Below, one piece after another: positions 1 through 10,700 of a stretch of DNA of 42,471 bases. The stretch is from Smittium mucronatum. Lineage: Eukaryota > Kickxellomycota > Harpellomycetes > Harpellales > Legeriomycetaceae. Below the pieces are notes generated by a model. That model was not told the DNA's origin. It ran no database searches and saw nothing but the letters and a program-made list of their open reading frames with translations. The position numbers and the translations under genes were made by a program. The first letter of the stretch is position 1, and each line of letters opens with the position of its first letter. The stretch lies in NCBI GenBank assembly GCA_001953115.1, contig LSSL01004423.1, positions 1 through 42,471 of the forward strand, in the 5' to 3' direction.

Positions 1-1
1 G

Positions 2-1386
2 AGTTTACAAAGCTTTACCCAGAATAAAGACCCCCCTAGAAGAAATGCAATTCAAAAAACCCTTGAGCGTAATAACCAACCAAAATACAGTAAACCAGAC
101 AGCACTGATAATGTTGAGAATTATTTAGACATTTTTTAGATTAGAAACCACAAAAAAAGCTTAAAAAACTCTTTCCTAATGGATAAGATAAAAATATTGG
201 GATGGGCTGGACCCGGTTTAGAGAAGAATGAATTGGGGATTTTGTGCCTAAAAATCCATATCTAAAAACCTCCAAAATATATAATTCAGCATGCAAGAGG
301 ATTTCAAAGTCAGGACTACCTAATATATTCCATCCAGTTGCAGATGCTGAACAGCTAATGAAAAAATATATTGTATTCAATGGAAAGAAAATCGAATTTT
401 ATCAAAAAGTTAGATATGTGGAAAAATTGAATGTAATTAACATACCAAATTACGGATATATGGATATTATATCCATAATTGAAATCATCAAAGCCCAATT
501 GGGACCTCTTGGAACGATAAAATACATCAGTTCACTAGCTATAAATGGTACCAAGGTATTTTTACCTTATGATATCAAAATATTTTTCTACAAAAACTAT
601 TTGGACACAGAGTTACCCCTGTTCCTAATTCACGATGATGGAAGAATAAATCTGTTTCCTTGGGGATGTAAACCAGCATGCATTTTTCGCAAACAAAGTG
701 GAAACTGGAAATACTACTTCAAAGAACTAAAAAAAAAAAAGTTTAAATAATTCAAAAGAATATAAATTAACATATAAATCCCGAATAAAGAGTCATTCGC
801 TGTAAGCCAGGGGTCAGATAAGAAAAAATATCTTGAAAAAACAAATTATTAGTGAAATTTACCCAAAGAACCAACATAGCACTGTAAAAAATATGGCCAA
901 TGATATTAAAATTATGAATAAAAGCTCATCAAAAGTCCCATAAAAATATCAGATGCCTCCCCGATCCTAGATAAAGTCTTAAATATGCAACCATATACTA
1001 AAAATTGTGATAAAGATGTGTTAATTAAAAAGGAAAATGGGCTCAGCGATGACGTGATGCTCATACAACCAAAATCAATCGATAATATGACTGCATTGTA
1101 ATTGGAAGATTATTTTGGGGGTGATGATTCATTCTAATTGTCTGGTTTTTACTTCTCCGGATCATATTCCGATTATAAAAAAATCAAAAAAGAACCGGGG
1201 CTAAATAATGATGGCTATTACAGTGAATCTGACCTCATAAATAAAAAAATAAATGAAGCTAGAAACTCTAGAAACTGCAGTATCTCCGTCAATGAATTTA
1301 TGAAGGTTTAAAACGCCGTTTTTGAACATAAAAGCCAAAATGCTTTCAAATTCCCCTGGGGCTCCTATGAAGCAATAAAATCTTAA
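2..1386 (+). pseudogene. LINE ORF1 remnant with a ruined CCHC zinc knuckle
   Basis: The first ~230 bases read in one frame (ending GWAGPGLEKNE) and shift near 225-235 into the frame that stays open from 232 to 750 (about 170 residues, no ATG near its start). Residues encoded around 430-620 are compatible with an RRM-like nucleic-acid-binding fold, which is common in LINE ORF1; this is inference. At 679-718 the peptide ACIFRKQSGNWKYYF lines up with a C-x2-C-x4-H-x4-C knuckle in which the second Cys is Arg, the His is Asn and the last Cys is Phe. After the stop at 748-750 the same frame keeps protein-like stretches (946-1095, 1102-1383, including YFGGDDSF and NNDGYYSESDL), ending in two stops at 1384-1389. 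Expected product: nucleic-acid chaperone of the retrotransposition RNP. It is non-functional now. Confidence 0.72.
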
Positions 1387-1740
1387 TAACATCAAAAATT
1401 AATTTAATGGACGTGAAAAATTATAAAAGTCTAAAAAAACCTAAAAAAAATAATAACCTTTTAATTTCCCATAGCTGAGCGCTAAGACTGTAAAAACCCC
1501 ACTTTTTACATCGGAATAATCTCAAAACTCAGGAATTTAAGGTCAGAAAAATCAAAAAATATAGACATGAAGCATATGCTGATAATACATCAAAATTAAA
1601 TATCGCAAAATCTGATATGTTCAGAGTGAAAATATCATTAGGATCAAAGATTATGATTGAAATAAACAAAAAAATCCGAAAAAAAGTAAACGCAAATAAA
1701 AAAAGTCATAAATGAAATATTGAAATTAAAATTGAAAGTG

Positions 1741-3198
1741 ATGTCATTTAATATTCGAGGAATTAAATCTGTAAAACCAGAACTCGATATCTTACTTCAA
1801 AAATCAAAATCATAAATATAACTACTTCAGGTAACGCTTCTAAGCGAAAAATTATATATTTTTAGGATAACTGGATAAAAAACAATATAGATCAAAACTA
1901 AACAGACCAGGGGTGGTAATGGTTTTCTTATAGATATCAGAAATCGATAGATTCTGAGTCTAAGTGGGTTTATAAACCATCCTACCTATATTATTTCGGT
2001 GATTCAAGGAAATAAAAAAGTTAAAGAACATTTTAGGATAAATTTTGTCAATTACATATACCTTCCTGGATATTAGGAAAAAAAACAAAATATAAATGAT
2101 GAAATAATAATTGAAAAATATTTTAGCTTAGACGTTAATAGAAGTGAACAGTTTCAGAAAAAATCCGGAATAGACTTTGAGCACTCTTTTGTGTCAAATT
2201 AGCCGGAAAATCGGTAGAATAAGAATGATATGGGTCGCATGATAGACCATATATTTTATTTTAAAATTATTTTGAGGCTTAATTGGTATACTGCCAAAAA
2301 AAAAATATATATTATCTTAAAATTTCCAAATTAATACTTAATGGGGTATATCTGCCATTACTGAATTCGAGAAAAAAGAAAATTAAAAGTCGAAAAAATT
2401 GAATTTATAAAAAACCAACTACTGTTAAGCGATCAGTTGGAACTATTTTCTATCAGTCTAATAGGCATAAATCAAATTAATAAAGAGTTGATTGATATAA
2501 TGTGGAATTATTCCAATCGATTAAATTTAATAAAAGTCATAAAACATTCCGCAGATTAAAATTTTTTTAGGCTATTAACTAAATTCAAAATTGATATAAA
2601 AAAATATAATAAGGCAAAAATTTACTCAGAAAAAGCAAAAAAAATAAATAGAAAAACTTATAAAGCTTAATAAATGTTATCCAATTAATTTTTTACAGAA
2701 AATGTGGAATTTTATAATATATTCTACTGTGAAAATAAATATAAGCCTCACTTAGTAACCTATAATCGATCCAAAAAATATTTTAACAACAGATAGTGAT
2801 TTTAAGAACAAAATATGATGACTGATTTTAAAAATGTTGCCAAGGATCCCATTGAGAATAAAATTTTAACCAAAAAATGGAAATCATTATTAAATTAAGA
2901 TATAGAAAAATTTCTCTGAAAGCGATTATTCTATTACTTGGTACTAAATAAACACTTCGATTAAAAAAACCCCAGGAATCTATATAATTTCAAATTAAAT
3001 CTGGAAATTAGTTAGTACTACAGCTTTTCCAAAATCAAATTTAGCCAAAATAATTTTCAGAATTTTGAAAATTATTTGGGATACGGGAAAAATTCTCGAA
3101 GCCGCGACAAACAGCATAGTTTTATCTGTATCAAAAAAAAAAAAGATAACTTGAAGGAACCCAATAATAATCATGGTGATGGCGTTAATTGGTAGACA
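1741..3198 (+). pseudogene. LINE ORF2 remnant: EEP endonuclease plus start of reverse transcriptase
   Basis: In the frame starting at 1741 the peptide MSFNIRGIKS matches the opening beta strand of LINE AP-like endonucleases (family pattern LNVRGL). At 1822-1848 LLQVTLLSE occupies the place of the LQET metal-binding motif, with the catalytic Glu replaced by Val. VNYIYLPGY (2050-2076) resembles the N-x-Y-x-PG strand, and GRMIDHIF (2233-2256) resembles the conserved IDHI segment near the domain's end. The stretch 2365-2556 stays open for 64 codons and leads through KIYSEKAKKINRKTY to 3121-3165, where KKKDNLKEPNN matches the block just before the NYRGI motif that opens LINE reverse transcriptases. 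A one-base shift then breaks the frame. The enzyme would nick target DNA and prime reverse transcription. About 1.45 kb in one frame despite many stops argues for decay by substitution. Confidence 0.75.
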
Positions 3199-3260
3199 AA
3201 ACCTTGAGATTTCCGCGAATTTAAGGAAATATGTATAAAATACAGTTTTTAACAGTCATT

Positions 3261-5690
3261 TTTGTACTGAAATTTCGGAAAAACTTAACAATTTTTTTTC
3301 TTTCGGCTAAAACTGACTTAAAACTTAATAAATTTCAAATGTGATTTTTTATATAAGTGAATCTTCCGTTATTTTACAACATTTTATCTAATATATATAT
3401 CATTTTTAAACTTTCAGTTCAACCTGTTAAATTGTACATATCACTATCATATATTTAATACACCAAATTTACTGAAATTTCTGATAATTTTTTAGGCCTA
3501 TTTAACCATCAAACATAAAATCATAACTAGAAAAAAAGGGGCTTAGGAATACTCCTGAGTCCCAAAATGAAATAATAAATATAGGGTCGTTTTTTGGAAA
3601 AGCGAATGAATGAAAAAATAAAAAGTTGTCAAATAAAGCCTGTAAATAAAATTTGCATGATTTTCTCGAAATTCACGGGCAAAAATAAATAATTTTTTTT
3701 TCTTTTCTGTGCATGTTTTCCAGAATTCGGGGAAATTTCAAGTTTTCATATATTTTATCCAGAATTTATGGGAAAATCTCACGTTTAACCTTATTTCTAA
3801 TATTATCGACCCTTTTTCAAAGAAAAATATTTTTTATATTATTTTTATAGTTTTCTGTGTAAGCTCTTCAAAAAACTTGTAATATAGTTATGCATTTAAT
3901 TTTTTCAAAAAATATGAAAATTAATATATATATATTTAAAAAAATACATTTATTATTAGGTTTTTTATCACCGGGTATAATCATTCAAGTATTTGGCTTT
4001 ATTTTTTTCGAAAAAAAAGAGTATCATCGGTTAGATAATTTCGGTATGAACCAGACTAAGCTAAAATAATAAAGATAATATTACGTATATTTAGAATAGG
4101 GGGTTATTTTAGAAAAATATATCTATTATTAAAAAAGAAAGTCTGTAAGTACGATTTTATAATCTAAATTTTATGAAAGAATGAACATTAGATTCCATAA
4201 TATAATTGAAATCAGCCTTTAAGGTAAAAAAAATGGAATTTGAAAGTTATAGATAAAATAACCATTCTTCGAAGTATAGAGAGATGATAAATATCTAGAA
4301 AATAAATTCACTTGTAAAAGAAGTAAATATATATAAGATAAATATGCTCAAATATGCTCAGATATCAACAGTGCATTCTTATTTAATTGATAAATGCTAA
4401 AAACCCAAAAAAAATCCGCAAAACGCATATAAATTTTCATTAAAGTCCTTTTTATGTGCCAGAGAGTTTTATATAATTCTGTTATTGTATAAAGAATAGT
4501 AAAGAAATGATGTCAAGATAAGAAAGTTTATTTATTAAAAGAGATACGTTTAATATTTGCTCAATCTTATTTAAATTTAAAAATTGAATTGATTTTATTA
4601 TTTAACGAGCCTTATAGTATACAGTTTCTTGAACAAAGAAAAAAAATTAGAGGATCTGAAGAATGCTAAAGAATTTTAACCGTGGAAAAATAAACTCATA
4701 TTTGTTAAAAATTATACAAAACAGATATTTTATTGTAAATAATATTAATTTTGGAGGCGTATTCAAAATTTTTTGTGGGTTTAATTTGTCTTCGATTACT
4801 TGAATATATATTTTTGAAAGAAAGATGTTTTTTTTATTCGATAAATAGAGCTTTAAAACATGTTATAAATCAGAAGTTTGGTTATTTCTTTCATCCCTAT
4901 GGAACTATTCTTTTTTTTCAAAAAATATGTATATATATATGATAAAATTAGTTTTTAGAACTTTTTTTTTTCAAATTTGAACTTTTAAGGGTATAAAAAA
5001 TTGTGAAATAAATCCGATGAATTCTTTTTTTTTGCCATCATATGAAAAATTTATATAAGGGAAAATTTATTGCTTTTCAATGGCAAAGAAATAGTTTTCC
5101 TAAATCTGGAAAATTAAACTCAAGCACTTTTTACAAAATTGATGAATTTTTTAAAGCAAGTATTGTTAAGTTGCAATTTCTGAGATCTTTTTTACAGATT
5201 AGATTGATTTTTGATATCATTTATAGAAAATATTATTTTATTTAAGTGAAAAATATAAATAAATAATTGAAATCCCAAGATTTTTTTTTCCCGGATAATT
5301 GTTTTATATCTAAAAAAAATATTGACATAAATACCAAATAATCCCCTTTAAAAAGATAGTAATCAAATGAAAATACCATAAAAATGAATATGGTTTCTTT
5401 GAAAAATCCCCATATAATTTCAAATTTATAAACGAAATTATTTGGGATTCATAAATGATAATATTAAATTTTAGATTCTTGGAAATAAATCATTCAGAGT
5501 TTATACAATTTTAGTGATATTTATTTGCTACTTGATATTTTTATATCACTCCTTTTAATGTTTTATTTTTTTTTCCGATGGTATATATCTTAAACATGAA
5601 GCTATCCCTCTGAATACTATATCGTTTTTATGCTGGCAAGGTCTCTTTTATTTTTTTTATCACTGAGTTTCATTACCAGAAAACATTAGT
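3261..5690. other. A+T-rich stretch without an identifiable gene
   Basis: Six-frame reading gives only short open runs. Two of about 63-67 codons, near 4751 and 5042 on +, consist largely of Phe, Ile, Lys and Tyr, as expected from random A+T-rich DNA, so they are not called as genes. Two imperfect copies of a ~25-base phrase (ccagaattcggggaaatttc, and a diverged form about 40 bases later) lie near 3719-3785; they may be chance or a worn tandem repeat. Confidence 0.5.
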
Positions 5691-5702
5691 TAGAGCTATG
5701 AA

Positions 5703-6471
5703 AAAAAAGTGCATTAAAAAAAATGCTCAAAGAATAGAAAATATTGATACCGATAGCACTAACAAATTTTCTGTTTATATACCGACTGCGAACCTAAGGG
5801 AGACATTGGAGTCATATCTGCCATCAGATATACCCCAATAGGGATTGCTTAAGTAAGATGAGTGACTTAAAAGACATATAGCAATTAATCAAACTCAACT
5901 TAAATGTTCAAAAATTAAGTGAGATGGTTAAGCTCCCCGTTAAAGCCCAACTCTAACACGATTAATAAAATGTAGAGACACATTATAACGACGATAATTC
6001 CACTTCGGGTTTCCTAAAAAAATAATTCTAAGCATTGGCCCCTCGCCTAACTAACATATTATGGACTTTTTTGCAGGTAATGCACTAGACTGCAAATATT
6101 TCTGTTTGACTTCTCCTGTTATAGACTCGCCTTGATCTGATATCTTGCCACCGAGTCGTTGAGATGCTGTTGCTACTCCTCGCAAAAAATAGGGATACCT
6201 CGGTGAAATTTTAGTATGAGTGCATCACTTAAGTGTCTAGAACAAGACAAGATACTTCACACTTAGAGGCGTAGGATCTCCTTAAACTTTTAACAAAATT
6301 TAATTCGCATTTAGAGCTTAATTTTATAAACTTGGAATTTATGGTTATAAAGTTCAAATTTCGAAATTTAATTACAAAAATAGAGGAGGAGTTGAATAAT
6401 ATCATTATAAAAATAATGGGGCTTTGTTCTTTAATAAAAATTTACAAAAAGAAAAAGAATAGAAATCATTA
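5703..6471 (+). pseudogene. Decayed coding sequence of unknown family
   Basis: Base composition rises well above the surroundings here. One frame reads through from 5713 (SVYIPTANLRETLESYLPSD near 5775-5835), is soon broken by many stops, but returns to protein-like runs such as FAGNALDCKYFCLTSPVIDS (6070-6129). A second frame is open from about 6229 to 6471 apart from one TAG at about 6271. It includes TRQDTSHLEA, then LLKLLTKFNSHLEL, and a helical KIEEELNNIIIKI segment. A retrotransposon gag or pol remnant is the most likely source in this context, but no diagnostic motif was found. It lies directly upstream of the fragment at 6690-6880. Confidence 0.4.
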
Positions 6472-6689
6472 AAGTCTTTTAAAAACTTTTTTTTCGAATG
6501 TTAACTTTTAGGTCTTAAAAATAAGAGCTGTTGATGAGTTATAATTTAAATATGGTTTGATAGTATTATCAAGGGAATTATTAGAAATTTTGTATCTGAT
6601 TTCTTTCTTTTTTTTGGATCGATAATTTTATTTTTTTTACGGGAAATTTATTTTAAAGTTAATAAAAAGTTATATGAACCAATTTAAAA

Positions 6690-6880
6690 AAAGTAAAAAA
6701 ATTTCACCCACTCCCCTTCGCCGCTCTAGCAGCTCCATATCTCGAGGGCATTGGTTCAAAGGTTGGATCAATAGTTATAACTGTAAAAAAAACTTTAACC
6801 TTCAAAGAACATTACCCCTAGTAGTGAAATACTTTGCCGTGATTTCTGGGCTAAATGGTGTAATTTTCGAAGTACACTAA
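6690..6880 (+). pseudogene. Coding-like fragment ending just before repeat copy A
   Basis: About 190 bases of near-balanced composition. Two frames look protein-like. One is open from 6674 to the stop at 6878-6880 and ends KYFAVISGLNGVIFEVH. The other carries PLPFAALAAPYLEGIGSK and ITVKKTLTFKEHYP before a TAG. Joined by one frameshift they would give a single plausible domain, which suggests an old coding sequence with one indel. The product is not recognised. The stop codon is followed within a few bases by the probable target-site duplication of repeat copy A, so that repeat appears to have landed at the end of this fragment. Confidence 0.35.
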
Positions 6881-6892
6881 ACTAAAATTTCA

Positions 6893-7441
6893 CACAGCGT
6901 TGTACTATTCTTGGTTGGGAGTAGTGGAGACAGCGCACAGCGATTCGGAGGACAGCGATTCCAGAGGAAGACCATCTCGAAACAGGAGGAGCCGACCGTT
7001 TAGCACAGCTGAGACATAATCTAATGCACATGTCAAGCGTTCAACAGCCAGACGGATCTCAGCGTCTAACAGCTATTTGTAGGAAAGCCATGTCGATCAA
7101 TTCCACGTTTGGTTAGGGGCCTAATTTTATTAATTCTGTTAAATGTAGGCTTTGACTAGGAGCTCATTGGCTTTAGTTAACTATTGCTCATTTAAAAAGA
7201 GCTTAATTCTTGACTACATGTAACCTCAGTCATACATTTACTTAAAGCGATGCCAGGGAGTGTCTTTCGGTTGGAGGATTGCACCCTTTTCCCTTAGGAT
7301 CGCAACCGGCAGACCGGCAGAGGAGCTTATTGTAGTCAGGATAATAGTCTTTTCCATACTTCTTTTTCTTTTTTCCATATTTTTTTAGTATAGTTTTTAA
7401 TGATGTTGTCTTACAATAAAATTCCGTGATGCAAAAATAAT
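6893..7441 (+). repeat. Dispersed ~540-bp retroelement-like repeat, copy A
   Basis: The sequence from cacagcg (6893) to attccgtgat (7430) recurs in the same orientation at 20701-21242, roughly 85-90 % identical by eye and with the same two ends. It stands out by its high G+C. Near the 3' end both copies carry an AATAAA-type signal (cttacaataaaatt) followed within about 15 bases by an A-rich tail, as in poly(A)-tailed non-LTR retroelements. AAATTTCA occurs immediately before copy A (6885-6892) and again at 7442-7449, a candidate 8-bp target-site duplication. It is either a SINE-like element or the 3' end of a LINE. A solo LTR is less likely because the conserved sequence extends beyond the TGT...ACA pair on both sides. 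Short reading frames on the other strand here are shadows. Confidence 0.8.
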
Positions 7442-7708
7442 AAATTTCAAATAACATAATAAGTATAAAGATTATTAATATTTCAAAGTATTAATGTTAA
7501 AAATTGTTTGTTCACCACATATGGATATAAATAATTATTAAACACAAAAAAATATTCAGAATAAGAACAAGGAAGTCAAGATACGTATAAGGAATCATGT
7601 ATGAAAATGGAAATAGGGGAATATTATATTAAAAGGTGCGGATAAATGATATCATTGGAGTTAATGATTAAATCTAATATATGTGGTTAAATGATAATTT
7701 CTGTAGGA
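7442..7708. other. Spacer between repeat copy A and the 3' end of the spliced gene
   Basis: About 270 A+T-rich bases. It should contain the 3' untranslated region of the minus-strand gene that ends at 7709. No exact AATAAA is seen on the minus strand in this interval, so polyadenylation would depend on a variant signal or lie in the repeat. Confidence 0.4.
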
Positions 7709-10700
7709 TTATTTGTTCTTTAGCTTTTGTACACAAATTTTGAACCCGGATTTCAGAGAAGCGTGGCTGATTTTAGCCAAAGAAAAGTGGGGAAATGACA
7801 TGTCGCTATTTTTAGAGCTGACGCTTTTTTTGTGTTTACTAGAAGATATTGATTTTTTGGGCTTATCTTCTTCTAAAGTCATAGTGGGGGTTTCAATAAA
7901 GGATTCTGATGGAATGGGTTTTGGAATATAATCATGAATGTGAGTATTAGTTTGATTCGGTTTTACCCTACTATTGACTAGAATTTTTTCTTTATCAGCG
8001 AAGGAGTCGGAGGAGTTTTGCAACTCTACATTGACCATATTTACAAGTCCGGAAGTTTTCTCATTAATGTCTTTGGATTCACCTAAATTTTTCTGAATCA
8101 AGATATTCTCAGAAAAATTTTCAGCTTTGTCGTTTTCAGAGATTGGGGCCATTTCCTCAAGTTTATTTATCGATAAGTTTGATACTTTGGAATTTGTTTT
8201 ATTTTTTTTTTCCATTTTAGACAACATGAACCATGATCTAGACCCTTCAATACTCAATATATCCTTTTCGGAATCAGAAGTGTCCATATCAAAGTTCGTG
8301 GGTGAGATATCTGCGCTGGTTATTCTATATTTATTAGAATCGCTTTCAATTGGAGACAAAATCAAATCTTTAAAATTAATGGATTTTTTTTTGGGTGGCA
8401 ATTCCCCATCTTCGGTTTTTATCAAGGAGCCATTGGAAGTTTCGTATTTATCAAACATATCTATACTTAAAGCAGGGTAAATTTTTTTTCTAGAAAGTCT
8501 GCCGATCACATTTTTTTTTGAAGAAATCTCTGATATATTTCGATATGAAATTTCACAATTTAAGTTATCCGAATTTCTTTTACCAAGAAAGATTAAATTT
8601 ATAGATCCAATGCTGTTATTAGAATTTGGGTTGATCTGATGATCGTTATTTTCCAAATAGAAGCTTGAGAAGGATTTAAATGAATCGTTGTTATAATCAA
8701 CCTTCTTTGCGGTAGAATTGTTAGTAGGGTTATTCTCATTTTCCACTATTTTTAAAGAGATCATTTTTGGAACTATTTTTTGGATTTTTTTGCAATCATA
8801 ATTATGGAATTCTGTGGATATGCTAAAGTTTTCGAATTCATTGGTATCAATGGTGTTTCTAAATCCGTTCATCGATTCTCTGTGGTTAAGCTCCAACACA
8901 GAACGGTTTAATTGAATAATACTGGAATTTATTATTTTTTTGAAAAGAGAAGAATCATTACTTTCATTTTTCAGAACTTTTGTTTTAACAGATGTTAATC
9001 GGGTTAATTTGGTCTCATCGGTTTGAAGAGGGTAGTGAGTCTGTTCTTGTGAAATTTTTGTTTCATCACTTTCACTATTTCTAATAGCTGGCACCCCTTT
9101 GAAAGAAGTATCTCTTATCGGAATGAAGAATTCGTTGGTACTATGATCAAATATGCTTGAAGAGTTTCCCTTTCTTGATTTTGTGGTATAATCATGGCGA
9201 CTTTTTTCAGAAAGATCATATTTTGAGTCGAAATAATAAGAAGCTACACTGATTGAGTTCAAAGTGGATTTAGAAATTGAATCGGAGATTTTTCTTAAAC
9301 TTCCTTCTTTTTGGTGAGTGCCATGAGATTCAGAAGATGCATTAATTACACGTTTAGAGCTGCAAATCTTATCGCTCACATTATCTATGAACGGATTAAA
9401 CTCACGAAAAAATATTTTAGACTTGGCGTCATCGATTTCGTTAGCATAGCTTTCGGAGTTTGAAACGGTAGGTTGTGTAGTTAATGAAGAGAAACGACAT
9501 CTACTGTTGCTGTCCTCAGCCGATACAGTTTGTAAAGCCTCTCTGTTATGTTTCAAAAACGGGTTTCTTGATGGCTCTTGCCCGAAGGATTTGGATAACA
9601 TCAATTCCCTCCCATGAGACCTTTTAATAGAATTAGCTGAATCTCGGCCAGGGAAAAATTTAGAAACAAACATATCTAATTCATCGGTTTCGGATGGTTC
9701 AACGGTGCGAGGAAAAACGGCTTCATGTTTTTCTGGGGCTTCATTAGCATCAAGTCCACGAATATGATGATCATGAATAAGAGGGTTTTTTTGAATCAAA
9801 TAATTATCTGAGATTAAACCTTTGCGGTATCCTTCATCCAAGCTATCAAAATTAACCACTGGATTTGAAAATATGCTGTGCCTAACATTCTTTTGATTCA
9901 AAGGACATTCATCTTTTTTATCCGCAAAAAGAGAAGAGCTGATACCTCTGTTGAAATTAGAATTGAGAGTTTTGCGTGAGCCTTTTCCGGATAAGTGCTG
10001 CTTTTTAGTTTGTGTTTGTGGTCTGGTTTGAGAAAAACTGACTCGCGACAGGGGACTTGGTATTATTGGAGATATTTTGGGATAATTAAAAGAATGATCT
10101 AATTGATAAAAAAAAATAGCAAATCAAATCAACAAAAATAGAAAATTTATCAAATAAAAACGATTGTATATCTATATCATACCTTTTTCAACAATTCCTA
10201 AGGCACCTCCTAGACCAGCGGGATGTATTTTTGAAAGGGGCCCTAAATTCACATCATGAATTTAAAAATAAATTAAATCGCTTATTTTCAAATACTAACA
10301 GGGAAAAGAATTCTTGAAAAATAGTTAAAAAACAAGTGATTTCAATTTTTTTACCTGATCCTGTAGCAGTTGGATTCTTTCTTGAGCGATCATTTCCTAA
10401 AATAAAAAGGATTTAATTATTTAAAATATAATATTAATTGATTGAAATTCAGGAAATAATTCATGAGTTATTAAAATAAAACTATCAAACTCCTATCAAA
10501 AGATTTTTTATTTTAAAAAGATATAATTTTTTCCCCAAAAAATAAAATAAGTTGGGCAAAGGCCAAAGGTATGTATGATAGAATGTAGAATGTTTATCTT
10601 AAGACTTGAGATTGATGATAATATTTCCAATGTTTCAAACCAGGATTGTGAATGTTATTCTATACCTTTTAATCCAGAATTGAAGCTCTTCTCTAAACTC

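Larger units (their letters stand above)
1..3260 (+). mobile_element. Decayed LINE-type (non-LTR) retrotransposon, 5' end outside the window, 3' end lost
   Basis: Two successive coding regions can be read on the + strand. The first ends in a retroviral-type zinc-knuckle remnant (ORF1). The second begins with an exonuclease-endonuclease-phosphatase (EEP) domain and runs into the start of a reverse transcriptase (ORF2). That order is the classic layout of LINEs with an apurinic-like endonuclease. Almost all of it lies in a single frame (codons starting at positions 1, 4, 7 and so on), but it is riddled with stops, so the element is dead. The RT core with its catalytic Asp pair, any RNase H and a poly(A) tail are not visible downstream, so the copy is truncated at its 3' side. 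The right boundary (~3260) is approximate: it is where protein-like sequence stops and the base composition becomes more A+T-rich. Confidence 0.8.

Noticed and set aside
4751..5245. Two frames of 63 and 67 codons on +
   Set aside because: Composition is driven by A+T codons (Phe, Ile, Lys, Tyr), there is no domain, and there are no splice or flanking signals.
6901..7415. Solo LTR bounded by TGT...ACA
   Set aside because: The similarity between the two copies continues beyond both ends (cacagcg before, ataaaattNcgtgat after), there is no short flanking duplication at these points, and an A-rich tail follows.
7242..7457. 71-codon frame on the minus strand
   Set aside because: It lies inside repeat copy A and its flank, is not kept open in copy B, and has no coding signature.
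8127..8480. 117-codon frame on the plus strand
   Set aside because: It is the antisense shadow of exon 6 of the spliced gene.
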